From JALZAA01 sp035316025 (GTDB lineage: Bacteria; Actinomycetota; Acidimicrobiia; IMCC26256; JACDBD01), in contig DATFXL010000053.1 of assembly GCA_035316025.1 (NCBI GenBank), positions 12,884 through 76,883 on the forward strand: a stretch of 64,000 nt of DNA, written 5' to 3'. The notes under the pieces were generated by a model, which worked only from the letters and a program-made list of their open reading frames with translations, was not told where the DNA came from and ran no database searches. Shown one piece after another: positions 16,277 to 25,046 of the stretch; positions within the stretch are counted from its first letter, which is position 1, and each line of letters begins with the position of its first letter. The translations under genes were made by a program, and so were the position numbers.

Positions 16277-17099
16277 GGTCGAGGTGGTTCGCCGCGACCT
16301 CGAACGCGAGATCGTCGGCAAGCGCGTCAAGGCAGTCGACGCCGACGGCATGCGCTCGATCCGTCGGCACCACAACCGCAAGCAGTTCGCGAACCGTCTC
16401 GTCGGCAAGCGCGTCACCGGGATCGAACGACGTGGCAAGTACATCCTCGCCCGGCTCGATGGCGGCGACGTCCTGGTGATCCATCTCGGCATGTCCGGAC
16501 AGCTCGTCCGGGCCAAGGGCGCGCGCGAGTCCATGCCGAAGCACACCCACGTCGTGATCACGTTCACGCAGGGCGGTCAGCTGCGCTTCATCGACCCACG
16601 CACGTTCGGCGAGATGTTCGTGACGGAGCTCGACGGTGTGGAGAAGGAGGTGTCGGAGCTGTCGCACCTCGGGATCGATCCGCTCGAGGACGCGATGTCG
16701 TGGGACCGCTTCGGGCGGCTCGTCGCGTCGAAGCACATGAAGCTGAAGTCGCTCCTGATGGACCAGAAGTTCCTCGCCGGGATCGGCAACATCTACAGCG
16801 ACGAGATCCTCTTCGGCGCCGGGTTGCGCTGGGATCGCATGAGCGACTCGCTGTCGTCCGAGGAGATCCGGCGTCTCTACCGCTCCATGGTGGAGACGCT
16901 CCAGGAGGCGGTGAAGCACCGGGGGTCGTCACTCGCCGACGAGCAGTACGTCGATCTGAACGGGAAGCAGGGCGAGTACCAGCTGTACCACAAGGTCTAC
17001 GCCCGGGAAGGCGAGGCGTGCCGCCGCTGCCGCAAGCCGATCGTCCGCCAGCGCGTCGGCGGCCGGTCCACGTTCTTCTGCGAGGCCTGCCAGGTTTGA
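16260..17099 (+). CDS. mutM: Formamidopyrimidine-DNA glycosylase
   Basis: A 279-residue bifunctional glycosylase/AP lyase that removes 8-oxoguanine and formamidopyrimidines. The mature N-terminus PELPEVEVVRRDLE supplies the catalytic Pro2 and Glu3. HLGMSGQL, the helix-two-turn-helix GIGNIYSDEILFGAGL and the C-terminal zinc finger (CRRC ... CEAC) are all intact. It starts inside the last 17 bases of rnc. The stop overlaps the start of the acylphosphatase gene. Confidence 0.96.
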   Translation: MPELPEVEVVRRDLEREIVGKRVKAVDADGMRSIRRHHNRKQFANRLVGKRVTGIERRGKYILARLDGGDVLVIHLGMSGQLVRAKGARESMPKHTHVVITFTQGGQLRFIDPRTFGEMFVTELDGVEKEVSELSHLGIDPLEDAMSWDRFGRLVASKHMKLKSLLMDQKFLAGIGNIYSDEILFGAGLRWDRMSDSLSSEEIRRLYRSMVETLQEAVKHRGSSLADEQYVDLNGKQGEYQLYHKVYAREGEACRRCRKPIVRQRVGGRSTFFCEACQV

Positions 17100-17380
17100 G
17101 CCGCAGCGGCCCCTCGGTCCGCCGCCGCATCTTCGTCGCCGGTCGGGTGCAGGGGGTGTGGTTCCGGGAGTCGTGCCGCGACCAGGCGCTCGCGTCCGGA
17201 GCGGCGGGCTGGGTGCGCAACCTCGACGACGGACGGGTCGAGGTCGTGCTCGAGGGCCCGCCCGCCGCCGTCGACGCGGTGGTGGCGTGGTGCCGGGACG
17301 GGCCGCCGCGTGCCCGCGTCCACGACGTTGAGGTGCTCCAGGAAGCGCCAGTCGGGGAGCAGGGCTTTCGGGTCCGGTAG
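17096..17380 (+). CDS. acyP: Acylphosphatase
   Basis: A 94-residue acylphosphatase that hydrolyses carboxyl-phosphate bonds. The two signatures are present: GRVQGVWFRESCRDQA with catalytic R24, and GWVRNLDDGRVEVVLEG with catalytic N42. The only sensible start is the TTG at 17096, which overlaps the mutM stop as TTGA. An acylphosphatase between mutM and smc is common in actinobacteria. Confidence 0.92.
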   Translation: MSRSGPSVRRRIFVAGRVQGVWFRESCRDQALASGAAGWVRNLDDGRVEVVLEGPPAAVDAVVAWCRDGPPRARVHDVEVLQEAPVGEQGFRVR

Positions 17381-17474
17381 GGGCCGGATTTCCCGTCGGA
17401 GCGTCCCCGGCGAGCGCGATCCTCGTAGGTACCATCCGACGGCCGCCCAAGTTGCGCAAAGGAGAGCCGGCCGG

Positions 17475-20400
17475 GTGTTCCTCAAGTCGCTGAGCCTGCG
17501 GGGCTTCAAGTCCTTCGCCGACAAGACCCTGCTCCAGTTCGAGCCCGGGGTGACTGTGGTCGTGGGGCCGAACGGGTCGGGCAAGTCGAACCTTGTCGAT
17601 GCGGTGGCGTGGGTTCTGGGCGCCCAGGGCCCGCGGACCCTGCGGGGCGGCCGAATGGACGACGTCATCTTCGCCGGGACGCCGGAGCGCTCGGCTTTGG
17701 GGCGCGCCGAGGTGTCGCTCACCATCGATAACACCGCCCACCTCCTGCCGATCGAGTTCTCGGAAGTGACGATTACCCGCACCCTCTTCCGCGACGGCGA
17801 TTCCGAGTACCAGCTCAACGGGGTCACGTGCCGTCTCCTCGACATCCAGGAGCTGCTCTCGGATACCGGCATCGGGCGCCAGCAGCACGTCATCGTCGGG
17901 CAGGGGCAGCTGGACGAGGTGCTCACCGCGCAAGCGAGCGATCGCCGGGCCGTCATCGAGGAGGCGGCCGGCGTGCTCAAGTTCCGCAAGCGCCGCGAGC
18001 GCGCCGAACGGCGGCTCGAGGCCACGGAGGGCAACCTGCTCCGCCTCAACGACCTGGTGCGCGAGGTCGCCCGTCAGCTCCGGCCGCTCGAGAAGCAGGC
18101 CGACGCCGCCCGCCGCTACGGCGGCGTCGAAGCCGAGCTCCGGGCGATCCGCCTGTACCTGGCCGGTCACGAGATCGCGGGCCGGCAAGCTCGGCTCGAG
18201 CGCTTGCACGACGCCCACAACGAGAACGCGGAGAAGGAGCGGCTCGTGCGCGCCCGCCTGCGCGAGCTGGATCGTGACGTGCTCGACATCGAGCACTCGC
18301 TCACCGCGCTCGGTCGCGACGACGCTGCCGATGCGCTCGTGCGCGCCGAGACCCTCCGCGAGCGCGGCCGGGGCCTGCGGGCGCTGCTGGTCGAGAAGCA
18401 GCGCGGCCTCGAGCGCGAGCTCACCTCTGCCGCTGACGAGGGCGTGATCGAGACCCTCGTTGCCGACGCCGCCTCCCTGCGGCGCGAGCTCGCCGAGGTC
18501 GACGACGAGTCGAGCGCGCTGGAGCCGAAGCTCGCCGACGTCGAGGCGGCCGAGGAGCAGCTGGCTGCGGAACAGGCGACGCAGGCGGCCGGCGACGGCG
18601 GCAACGAGGACGGCGTTCCCGCCGCCGAGGACCATCTCGCCACCGCCGACGAGCGTTGGCGCGAGGCCGAGGCCGACGCCGCGCGCCGCCGCGCGCGCGT
18701 CGAGACGCTGGAGCTCGCGCTGAGCGCAGCGCGCGCGGGCGCCGGCGCCGAGGCGCTCGCCGACGTCGACGGCGTCGCCGGTCCGCTCGCCGACCACATC
18801 GAGATCGAGAGCGGGACGGAGACCGCGGTCGCCGTCGGCCTCGGCGAGGCCCTGCAGGCCGTCGTCCTCGAAGGCGGCGACGCTGCTCGCCGGGCCGTCG
18901 AACGCGTGAAGGCGGGTGACGCCCGCGCGCTCGTGCTCGTCGCCGCCGCGCGTCCGGCCGCTGTCGCCAGCCCACCCTCGGTGCCCACCGGCGCCCGTCC
19001 GCTGGCCGACTGCGTACGGGCGCGCCGCCCCGACCTCGACGGAGTGCTCGCGCGACTGCTGGCGGGCGTCCTGCTCGTCGAGGGCGGATGGCGCGACGCC
19101 CTCGACGGCGCGCTCGCGCATCCAGACGTGGTCGTCGTCACCCGCGACGGCGATCGGCTGGGCGGCGCGGCACCGTGGCGGATCGGCGGCGCGTCGGCAC
19201 CCACGGTGACCCAGGCCGCGCTCGACGAGGCCGCCGCCGATGCCGCCGGGGCCGAAACGGCCCGCGCCGCCAGCGAGGCGGCGCGGGCGGAAGCGGCCGC
19301 CCACCTCGACGTGGTCCGCTCGCGCTACCGCGACGCCCGAGCCGCGCGCGCCGCGGCCGCGGCCGACGTCGAGCGCCGCGCGAACGAGGTCGCCAAGATG
19401 CGACGCGAGCTCGAGATGCGCGTTGCCGCGCTTGCCGAGCGCTGGGCCGTGCTGACTCGCCGGCTCGAAGGCGTCGACGCCCGGCTCTCGAGCCGCGACG
19501 CGAGCGAGCAAGCCGTGGCCGAGGCGCGGCGGGCGTCGTTGGCCCGGCGCGAGCGCGCGTACGGCGAGATCGAGCAACGCTTGACGTCGTCTCTGGCCCA
19601 GGTCGACGCCGTCCACGACCGGTTGCGCGAACGCCGGCGCCGCCAGTCGGAGGCGGTCCGCTCGTCGGGAGAGCGCCTCGACGCGTTGCGAGCGGAGCGG
19701 GCCACCCTCGAGGAGGAGAGTGCCGAGGCACGCGAGAAACTCAACCGGGCCGAGATCGACGAAGCCGAGACCGGCATGCGGCTCGACAACGCCATCGAGA
19801 AGCTGCGGGCCGACTTCGACTGCGAGCCGGCGGTGGCGCTCGACGCGCCGCAACCGGAAGTACCGGAGGGGACGACCCTCGCCGGCCGGGCACGCGAGCT
19901 CGAACGCGAGTTGCGGATGCTGGGGCCGATCAACCCGCTCGCGTTGCAGGAGCACAACGCGCTGGCGGAACGGCACGCGTTCCTCCAGCAACAGCTCGAC
20001 GACGTGAAGGAGAGCAGGCGGGAGCTCACGCGCGTCATCCGCGCGGTCGACCGTGAGATCGTCACCGTGTTCCAGACCGCTTTCGACGACGTCAGCGAGC
20101 ACTTCACGGCCCTGTTCGCGACCCTGTTCCCCGGCGGATCCGGTCGCGTGTCCCTCACCGACCCCGACGACGTCCTCAACACCGGCATCGAGATCGACGC
20201 GCGCCCGTCGGGCAAGAACGTGCGGCGCCTGTCGCTGCTGTCGGGCGGCGAACGTTCGCTGACCGCGCTCGCGTTCCTGTTCGCCGTGTTCCGTGCCCGG
20301 CCGTCACCCTTCTATCTGCTCGACGAGGTCGAGGCCGCGCTCGACGACGTGAACCTGCATCGATTCCTCGATCTCGTCGACGAGTTCCGCAACGAGGCAC

Positions 20401-20546
20401 AGCTCGTGATCGTCACGCACCAGAAGCGGACAATGGAAGCAGGCGACGTGCTGTACGGCGTCTCGATGCCGCCGGGTGGTTCGAGCAAGGTCGTCAGTCA
20501 GCGGGTCGAGGAAGCCATCCGGAACGCGGAGCCGGCGCCCGCCTGA
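17475..20546 (+). CDS. smc: Chromosome segregation ATPase SMC
   Basis: A 1023-residue SMC protein. The N-terminal head has KSLSLRGFKSFADKT and Walker A VGPNGSGKSNLVDAV (around residues 30-44). A first coiled-coil arm leads to the hinge at about residues 430-575 (GVAGPLADHIEIESGTETAV). The C-terminal head has LGPINPLAL, the signature LSGGERSLTALAFL and Walker B FYLLDEVEAALDDVN. The protein is roughly 150 residues shorter than typical 1150-1190-residue bacterial SMCs, with the loss mostly in the arms. GTG 17475 follows AAAGGAGA; scpA/scpB are not in the window. Confidence 0.95.
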   Translation: MFLKSLSLRGFKSFADKTLLQFEPGVTVVVGPNGSGKSNLVDAVAWVLGAQGPRTLRGGRMDDVIFAGTPERSALGRAEVSLTIDNTAHLLPIEFSEVTITRTLFRDGDSEYQLNGVTCRLLDIQELLSDTGIGRQQHVIVGQGQLDEVLTAQASDRRAVIEEAAGVLKFRKRRERAERRLEATEGNLLRLNDLVREVARQLRPLEKQADAARRYGGVEAELRAIRLYLAGHEIAGRQARLERLHDAHNENAEKERLVRARLRELDRDVLDIEHSLTALGRDDAADALVRAETLRERGRGLRALLVEKQRGLERELTSAADEGVIETLVADAASLRRELAEVDDESSALEPKLADVEAAEEQLAAEQATQAAGDGGNEDGVPAAEDHLATADERWREAEADAARRRARVETLELALSAARAGAGAEALADVDGVAGPLADHIEIESGTETAVAVGLGEALQAVVLEGGDAARRAVERVKAGDARALVLVAAARPAAVASPPSVPTGARPLADCVRARRPDLDGVLARLLAGVLLVEGGWRDALDGALAHPDVVVVTRDGDRLGGAAPWRIGGASAPTVTQAALDEAAADAAGAETARAASEAARAEAAAHLDVVRSRYRDARAARAAAAADVERRANEVAKMRRELEMRVAALAERWAVLTRRLEGVDARLSSRDASEQAVAEARRASLARRERAYGEIEQRLTSSLAQVDAVHDRLRERRRRQSEAVRSSGERLDALRAERATLEEESAEAREKLNRAEIDEAETGMRLDNAIEKLRADFDCEPAVALDAPQPEVPEGTTLAGRARELERELRMLGPINPLALQEHNALAERHAFLQQQLDDVKESRRELTRVIRAVDREIVTVFQTAFDDVSEHFTALFATLFPGGSGRVSLTDPDDVLNTGIEIDARPSGKNVRRLSLLSGGERSLTALAFLFAVFRARPSPFYLLDEVEAALDDVNLHRFLDLVDEFRNEAQLVIVTHQKRTMEAGDVLYGVSMPPGGSSKVVSQRVEEAIRNAEPAPA

Positions 20547-20576
20547 CCCGAGGCGGATCCGCCGCTCGGCCGGCGG

Positions 20577-20582
20577 TAGGTT
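20577..20582 (+). promoter_or_regulatory. Candidate -10 (TAGGTT) for a leaderless mscS transcript
   Basis: TAGGTT ends nine bases before the ATG at 20592, a distance that places the transcription start at or next to the start codon. No Shine-Dalgarno sequence lies between. This matches the leaderless arrangement seen at several other genes here. Confidence 0.45.
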
Positions 20583-20591
20583 CGCCCGGAC

Positions 20592-21596
20592 ATGTCACCT
20601 CTCGCCCTGTTGCCGGCGGCGGCGTCCCTGCCGTTTCAGGCGAGCCCGGAGACCGAAGCGTGCGGGCCGCGCGGTGAGCGGTCGTGGTTGTGCTCGACGG
20701 TGTTCCGCGTCACCGACAACCAGCGCGCGTCCGAGATCGTCGACGCGTTCGCGAAGCCGCTGCGCATCGTGCTCATCCTGCTCGCGGCGTGGATCGTCAC
20801 TCATCTCGTCGGTCGTCTCATCCGGCGCATCCTGTCGACGCCGACGAAGCGCAAGCCGAATGCCAGCAACGCGAAGAAGTCGCCGTTCGGGTTCATCGAC
20901 ACCAGTGGCGTGCAGAGCGCCCGACGTGCGCAACGGGCGAAGACGATGGCGGACGTGCTGGGCCGTCTCGCCAACGCCACCATCTGGGGGATTGCGGTGC
21001 TCGTCGTTCTCGGCGAGATCGGGATCAACCTCGCGCCGCTCATCGCCGGGGCCGGCGTGCTCGGCATCGCACTCGGCTTCGGCGCTCAGAGCCTCGTTCG
21101 AGACTTCCTCTCGGGGTTCTTCATGCTCGTCGAGGACCAGTTCGGTGTCGGTGACGTGATCGACGTCGGCGGCGCGGTCGGCGGATCCGATGGCGTCAGT
21201 GGCACCGTCGAGGGCGTGAGCCTGCGGACGACGCGCCTGCGGGACGTCGAGGGCGTCGTCTGGCACGTCCCCAACGGCGAGATCAAACGGGTCGGGAACA
21301 AGTCGCAGCAGTGGTCGCGCGCCCTGCTCGACATCGAGGTCGATCGCGACACCGACATCCCGAAGGCCATCGAGGTGATCAAGACCACCGCCGACTCGAT
21401 GTGGCACGCGGACGGCTGGCGTGACTCGATTCTCTCCGAGCCGGACGTGTGGGGGCTCGAGGAGCTCGGGGCCCAGAGCATGAAGATCCGCCTCGTCGTC
21501 CAGACTCTTCCGCTCGAACAGTGGCGCGTCGCCCGAGAGCTCCGCGCCCGCATCAAAGCCGCCCTCGACGCGGCCGGCATCGAGACGCCGCGCTGA
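20592..21596 (+). CDS. MscS-type mechanosensitive channel
   Basis: A 334-residue small-conductance mechanosensitive channel. After a 45-residue N-terminus there is a membrane helix (PLRIVLILLAAWIVTHLVG), a basic cytoplasmic loop, a second helix (ATIWGIAVLVVLGEIGI) and the pore-lining helix with its Gly/Ala packing (GAGVLGIALGFGAQSLVRDF). A cytoplasmic beta domain follows, with SGFFMLVEDQFGVGDVID. Such channels release solutes on hypo-osmotic shock. It stands alone between smc and ftsY. Confidence 0.92.
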   Translation: MSPLALLPAAASLPFQASPETEACGPRGERSWLCSTVFRVTDNQRASEIVDAFAKPLRIVLILLAAWIVTHLVGRLIRRILSTPTKRKPNASNAKKSPFGFIDTSGVQSARRAQRAKTMADVLGRLANATIWGIAVLVVLGEIGINLAPLIAGAGVLGIALGFGAQSLVRDFLSGFFMLVEDQFGVGDVIDVGGAVGGSDGVSGTVEGVSLRTTRLRDVEGVVWHVPNGEIKRVGNKSQQWSRALLDIEVDRDTDIPKAIEVIKTTADSMWHADGWRDSILSEPDVWGLEELGAQSMKIRLVVQTLPLEQWRVARELRARIKAALDAAGIETPR

Positions 21597-21670
21597 GACG
21601 TCACGGAACCACGCCGCGAGCCGCCCCTGCCGCCGACGAGCGTCCTTCGGGCGACGCCGAGGGTGACCGG

Positions 21671-21676
21671 TAGGCT
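21671..21676 (+). promoter_or_regulatory. Candidate -10 (TAGGCT) of ftsY
   Basis: TAGGCT lies 33 bases before the ftsY ATG in the 113-base spacer after mscS. The same hexamer occurs before ispG and pckG. Confidence 0.4.
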
Positions 21677-21709
21677 CCGCCCGCCCCTCCACCTACCGCC
21701 GAGCTCCTC

Positions 21710-22795
21710 ATGTCGCCGACGCTCGCCGCCGTCCTGCTCATCGGAATCTTCGTGCTCGCCGCCGCGCTCATCTGGCTCGGGCTCGGTCTGGCGCGCCGAG
21801 CCAAGCGGCGGGACGAAGCGGCGCCGCCGCTCGAGGCCGACCGGGCGGCACGGGCGCCGACCGTCGTCGCGGCGCCGTCGGAGGTCGCGGCACCGCCGGC
21901 GCCGGGGCTGCGCGATCGGCTGGGCAAGACCCGCGCCGCCCTCGCCCGGTCGCTCGGCGGGCTCACCGGTCGACGCACGATCGACGACGAAGCATGGGAC
22001 AGCGTCGAGGAGGCGCTGCTCGTCGCCGACGTCGGCGTGGCCACGACGTCCCGGCTCCTCGAGGAGCTCCGGGCGCGCGCCGCCACGGAGCGGGTCGAGG
22101 ATCCCGAGCAGCTCGTCGCGCTCCTGCGTGCCCAACTCGTCGAGGATCTCGCGGGACGGGACCGGTCTCTGCACCACGCCGCGGGTGGGCCGACGGTGTG
22201 GCTGTTCGTGGGCGTGAACGGCACCGGCAAGACGACGACCATCGCCAAGCTCGCCCGGCGGGAGATCGACGCCGGCCATCCCGCACTCCTCGCGGCGGCG
22301 GACACGTTCCGTGCGGCGGCCGCCGATCAGCTCGCCCTCTGGGGTGGACGGGTCGGAGCCGACGTCGTCCGCGGCCAGGAGGGCGCCGACCCCAGTTCGG
22401 TCGTCTTCGACGCCGTCGACGCCGCCGGCGGGCGGGGCGCCGGCGTCGTCCTCGTCGACACCGCCGGCCGCATGCACACCAAGGTCAACCTGATGGAGGA
22501 GCTCAAGAAGATCCGCCGGATCGCGGAGCGCCGACCCGGCGCGCTCCAGGAGGTTCTCCTCGTCATCGACGCCTCCACCGGGCAGAACGGCCTGACGCAG
22601 GCGCGCCAGTTCGCCGACGCCGTCGACGTGACCGGCGTCGTCCTGACCAAGCTCGACGGCACTGCCAAGGGCGGCATCGTCCTCGCCATCGAGGCCGACC
22701 TGGGCATCCCGGTGAAGCTCATCGGCGTCGGCGAGGCGCCCGAGGATCTCGTCCCCTTCGACCCCGAGGACTTCACCACCGCGTTGTTCGCCTAG
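21710..22795 (+). CDS. ftsY: Signal recognition particle receptor FtsY
   Basis: A 361-residue SRP receptor GTPase that docks ribosome-SRP complexes at the membrane. A hydrophobic N-terminal helix (residues about 4-27, LAAVLLIGIFVLAAALIWLG) replaces the long acidic A domain of E. coli FtsY. The NG domain shows GVNGTGKTTTIAKLARREI (G1), DTFRAAAADQL, VLVDTAGRMHTK (G3) and TKLDGTAKGG (G4). ffh follows 71 bases downstream and is its partner. Confidence 0.95.
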   Translation: MSPTLAAVLLIGIFVLAAALIWLGLGLARRAKRRDEAAPPLEADRAARAPTVVAAPSEVAAPPAPGLRDRLGKTRAALARSLGGLTGRRTIDDEAWDSVEEALLVADVGVATTSRLLEELRARAATERVEDPEQLVALLRAQLVEDLAGRDRSLHHAAGGPTVWLFVGVNGTGKTTTIAKLARREIDAGHPALLAAADTFRAAAADQLALWGGRVGADVVRGQEGADPSSVVFDAVDAAGGRGAGVVLVDTAGRMHTKVNLMEELKKIRRIAERRPGALQEVLLVIDASTGQNGLTQARQFADAVDVTGVVLTKLDGTAKGGIVLAIEADLGIPVKLIGVGEAPEDLVPFDPEDFTTALFA

Positions 22796-22866
22796 CGTTG
22801 TCGCCGCGGAGGCGTCGGCTTTGCCGACCGCCGGAGCAAAGCTGGAGCTTCAGCGCCAGGAGAGCA

Positions 22867-24180
22867 ATGTTCGACTCCCTCGCAGACCGGTTCGAAGGCA
22901 TCTTCCATCGCTTGCGCGGCCGCGGCCGTCTGAGCGACAAGGACATCGACGAGGTCGCGCGCGAGATCCGCGTCGCTCTGCTCGAAGCCGACGTGAACGT
23001 GACGGTGGTGAAGTCGTTCATCAACCGCGTCAAGGAGCGCGCCCGCGGCGCTGAGGTGGCCAGGAGCCTGAGCCCGGCCCAGCAGGTCATCAAGATCGTC
23101 CACGAGGAGCTCGTCACGACCCTCGGCGGCGAGACGGGCAAGCTCGCCATGAGCTCGAAGCCGCCGACGGTCGTGATGCTCGTCGGCCTCCAGGGCTCCG
23201 GGAAGACGACTGCCGCCGGCAAGCTCGCCCGCCATCTCGTTGCCGATGGGCGCAAGCCGTTGCTCGTCGCCGCCGACCTGCAGCGCCCGGCGGCGGTGGA
23301 GCAGCTCCGGGTGCTGGGCGAGCGCATCCAGGTGCCGGTGTTCTCGGAGCCGACGGACCCCGTGAAGGTGGCACGGGGCGCGCTGAAAGAGGCCGATCGC
23401 ACCGGTCGCAACGTCGTCGTGCTCGACACCGCGGGCCGCTTGCAGATCGACGACGCGCTGATGGGAGAGCTGCGCCGAGTCCGTGACAAGGTCGGGCCCC
23501 ACGACACGTTGCTCGTCGTGGACGCCATGACCGGCCAGGAAGCCGTCAACGTGGCGGAGGCGTTCGACCGGGCGATCGGACTCGACGGTGTGATCCTCAC
23601 CAAGATCGACGGCGACGCACGCGGCGGCGCCGCGCTGTCGGTCAAGGAGGTCGTGGGCAAGCCGATCCTGTTCGCAGGCACCGGCGAGAAGCTCGACGAC
23701 TTCGAGCCGTTCCACCCCGACCGCATGGCGAGCCGAATCCTCGGCATGGGCGACGTCCTCACGCTCATCGAAAAGGCCGAGGCCGCGTTCGACGAGCAAG
23801 AGGCGGCCAAGGCGGAGAAGAAGCTCCGCAAGGGCCAGTTCACCCTCGAGGACTTTCTCGACCAGATGCAACAGGTGCGCAAGATGGGATCGCTCCAGAA
23901 CCTCGTCGGGATGATGCCGGGCCTGCCCAAGGAGGCGCGTCAGGCCGAGGTCGACGAGTCGCAACTCGGTCGCATCGAGGCGATCATCCGTTCCATGACC
24001 GCCGAGGAGCGGCGCAACCCTACGATCATCAACGGCTCGCGGCGCCTCCGGATCGCACGGGGTAGTGGCACGACCACGCAGGACGTCAACGGCATGCTCA
24101 AGCAGTTCAAGATGGTCCAGCAGATGATGCGATCGATGAGTAAGGGCAAGATGCCGCGGCTCCCGGTACCGGGCCCGTGA
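22867..24180 (+). CDS. ffh: Signal recognition particle protein Ffh
   Basis: A 437-residue SRP54 GTPase that binds signal sequences and the SRP RNA. The N domain (MFDSLADRFEGIFHRLRG) precedes G1 GLQGSGKTTAAGKLARHL, G3 LDTAGRLQID and G4 TKIDGDARGGAAL. The methionine-rich M domain starts at about residue 330 and ends with QMMRSMSKGKMPRLP. The ATG at 22867 is set by an AGGAGA ribosome site. No SRP RNA gene was noticed in the window. Confidence 0.96.
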   Translation: MFDSLADRFEGIFHRLRGRGRLSDKDIDEVAREIRVALLEADVNVTVVKSFINRVKERARGAEVARSLSPAQQVIKIVHEELVTTLGGETGKLAMSSKPPTVVMLVGLQGSGKTTAAGKLARHLVADGRKPLLVAADLQRPAAVEQLRVLGERIQVPVFSEPTDPVKVARGALKEADRTGRNVVVLDTAGRLQIDDALMGELRRVRDKVGPHDTLLVVDAMTGQEAVNVAEAFDRAIGLDGVILTKIDGDARGGAALSVKEVVGKPILFAGTGEKLDDFEPFHPDRMASRILGMGDVLTLIEKAEAAFDEQEAAKAEKKLRKGQFTLEDFLDQMQQVRKMGSLQNLVGMMPGLPKEARQAEVDESQLGRIEAIIRSMTAEERRNPTIINGSRRLRIARGSGTTTQDVNGMLKQFKMVQQMMRSMSKGKMPRLPVPGP

Positions 24181-24185
24181 GTCGC

Positions 24186-24191
24186 TAGCCT
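24186..24191 (+). promoter_or_regulatory. Candidate -10 (TAGCCT) of the rpsP operon
   Basis: TAGCCT lies just after the ffh stop, 58 bases before the rpsP GTG, which has its own AGAGGA ribosome site. It could start the rpsP-khpA-rimM-trmD transcript; a -35 box is not clear. Confidence 0.35.
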
Positions 24192-24249
24192 GGTGCGTCC
24201 TACGGGCGTCGCCCGGCGCCCGGTCCCGACCTCGAGAGGAACGCCGCAC

Positions 24250-24702
24250 GTGTCCGTGAAGATCCGCCTGATGCGGATGGGCAAGACGAAGCAGCCGACG
24301 TACCGCGTCGTCGTCGCCGATTCCCGCTCCCCCCGCGACGGCCGCAACATCGAGACGATCGGCCACTACGGCCCCCGCCAGGATCCGTCGCTCGTCGACA
24401 TCAACGGGGAGAAGGCGCTGGCCTGGCTGCGCAAGGGTGCGCAGCCCACCGAGCAGGTCCAGAAGCTGCTGATGGCCACGGGTGTATGGGCGCAGTTCGA
24501 GTCCGAGAAGGGCGGCCCTGTCGACACGAAGCTCGCCCGCCGCCGTCTCGGCGATCCGAAGGTCGCGGCGAAGAAGGCCACGAAGGAAGCCGAGGAGGCT
24601 GAGCCCGAAGTCGGGACGACGCAGCCCGAGGCCACCGCCGACACCGAACCGCCCGCGGACGCCGGCGCCGACGACACCAGCGAAGAGTCGACCCATGAGT
24701 GA
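24250..24702 (+). CDS. rpsP: 30S ribosomal protein S16 (bS16) with acidic tail
   Basis: A 150-residue bS16. The canonical part, VKIRLMRMGKTKQPTYRVVV through LARRRLGDPKVAAKK, fills about the first 115 residues. A Glu/Ala/Thr-rich acidic extension follows (EEAEPEVGTTQPEA and so on). Such tails are frequent in actinobacterial S16 and probably disordered. The GTG start is supported by AGAGGA upstream. The stop region overlaps khpA by eight bases. Confidence 0.95.
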   Translation: MSVKIRLMRMGKTKQPTYRVVVADSRSPRDGRNIETIGHYGPRQDPSLVDINGEKALAWLRKGAQPTEQVQKLLMATGVWAQFESEKGGPVDTKLARRRLGDPKVAAKKATKEAEEAEPEVGTTQPEATADTEPPADAGADDTSEESTHE

Positions 24703-25039
24703 CGAGTTCGACGAGCGCCCCGACGTGATCGACGACGACCTCGACGACGAAGACGACGAGTACGACGACGAGATCGCACCAGAGGGGAATCGGATCCTCG
24801 GCGCTCGCGCCCGTGCCGTCGTCGAGCACGTGACCCGCCACGTCGCCGAAGAGCCCGAGGCCGTCGAGATCGACGTGACCGAGCGCCGCGACGACGTGCA
24901 GCTCCTGATCCACGCCAGCCCCGCCGATATGGGCCGTCTGATCGGCAAGCGCGGCCGCGTCATCCAGGCGCTCCGGCAGGTCGTGCGCGCCGCTGGTGCC
25001 GGCGAGGGCATCAAGGCCAACGTCGACGTCGTCGAGTAG
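24695..25039 (+). CDS. khpA: KH-domain RNA-binding protein KhpA
   Basis: A 114-residue single-KH protein. After a 30-residue, extremely acidic N-terminus (DDDLDDEDDEYDDE) comes the KH fold with the RNA-binding GxxG loop in MGRLIGKRGRVIQALRQVV. The short family has the conserved position between rpsP and rimM, as Rv2908c does in M. tuberculosis, and can act with Jag/KhpB in post-transcriptional control. The acidic extension is an addition compared with typical 75-80-residue KhpA proteins. Confidence 0.9.
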   Translation: MSDEFDERPDVIDDDLDDEDDEYDDEIAPEGNRILGARARAVVEHVTRHVAEEPEAVEIDVTERRDDVQLLIHASPADMGRLIGKRGRVIQALRQVVRAAGAGEGIKANVDVVE

Positions 25040-25046
25040 GCGGCCC

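Noticed and set aside
16929..20102. A 1057-codon open frame on the minus strand opposite smc
   Set aside because: No domain, repetitive Arg/Ala/Gly composition; smc on the plus strand is complete with Walker A, hinge and signature motif. Antisense shadow.
22796..22866. Spacer between ftsY and ffh considered for an SRP RNA gene
   Set aside because: Too short (71 bases) and without the conserved SRP Alu or S-domain tetraloop pattern.
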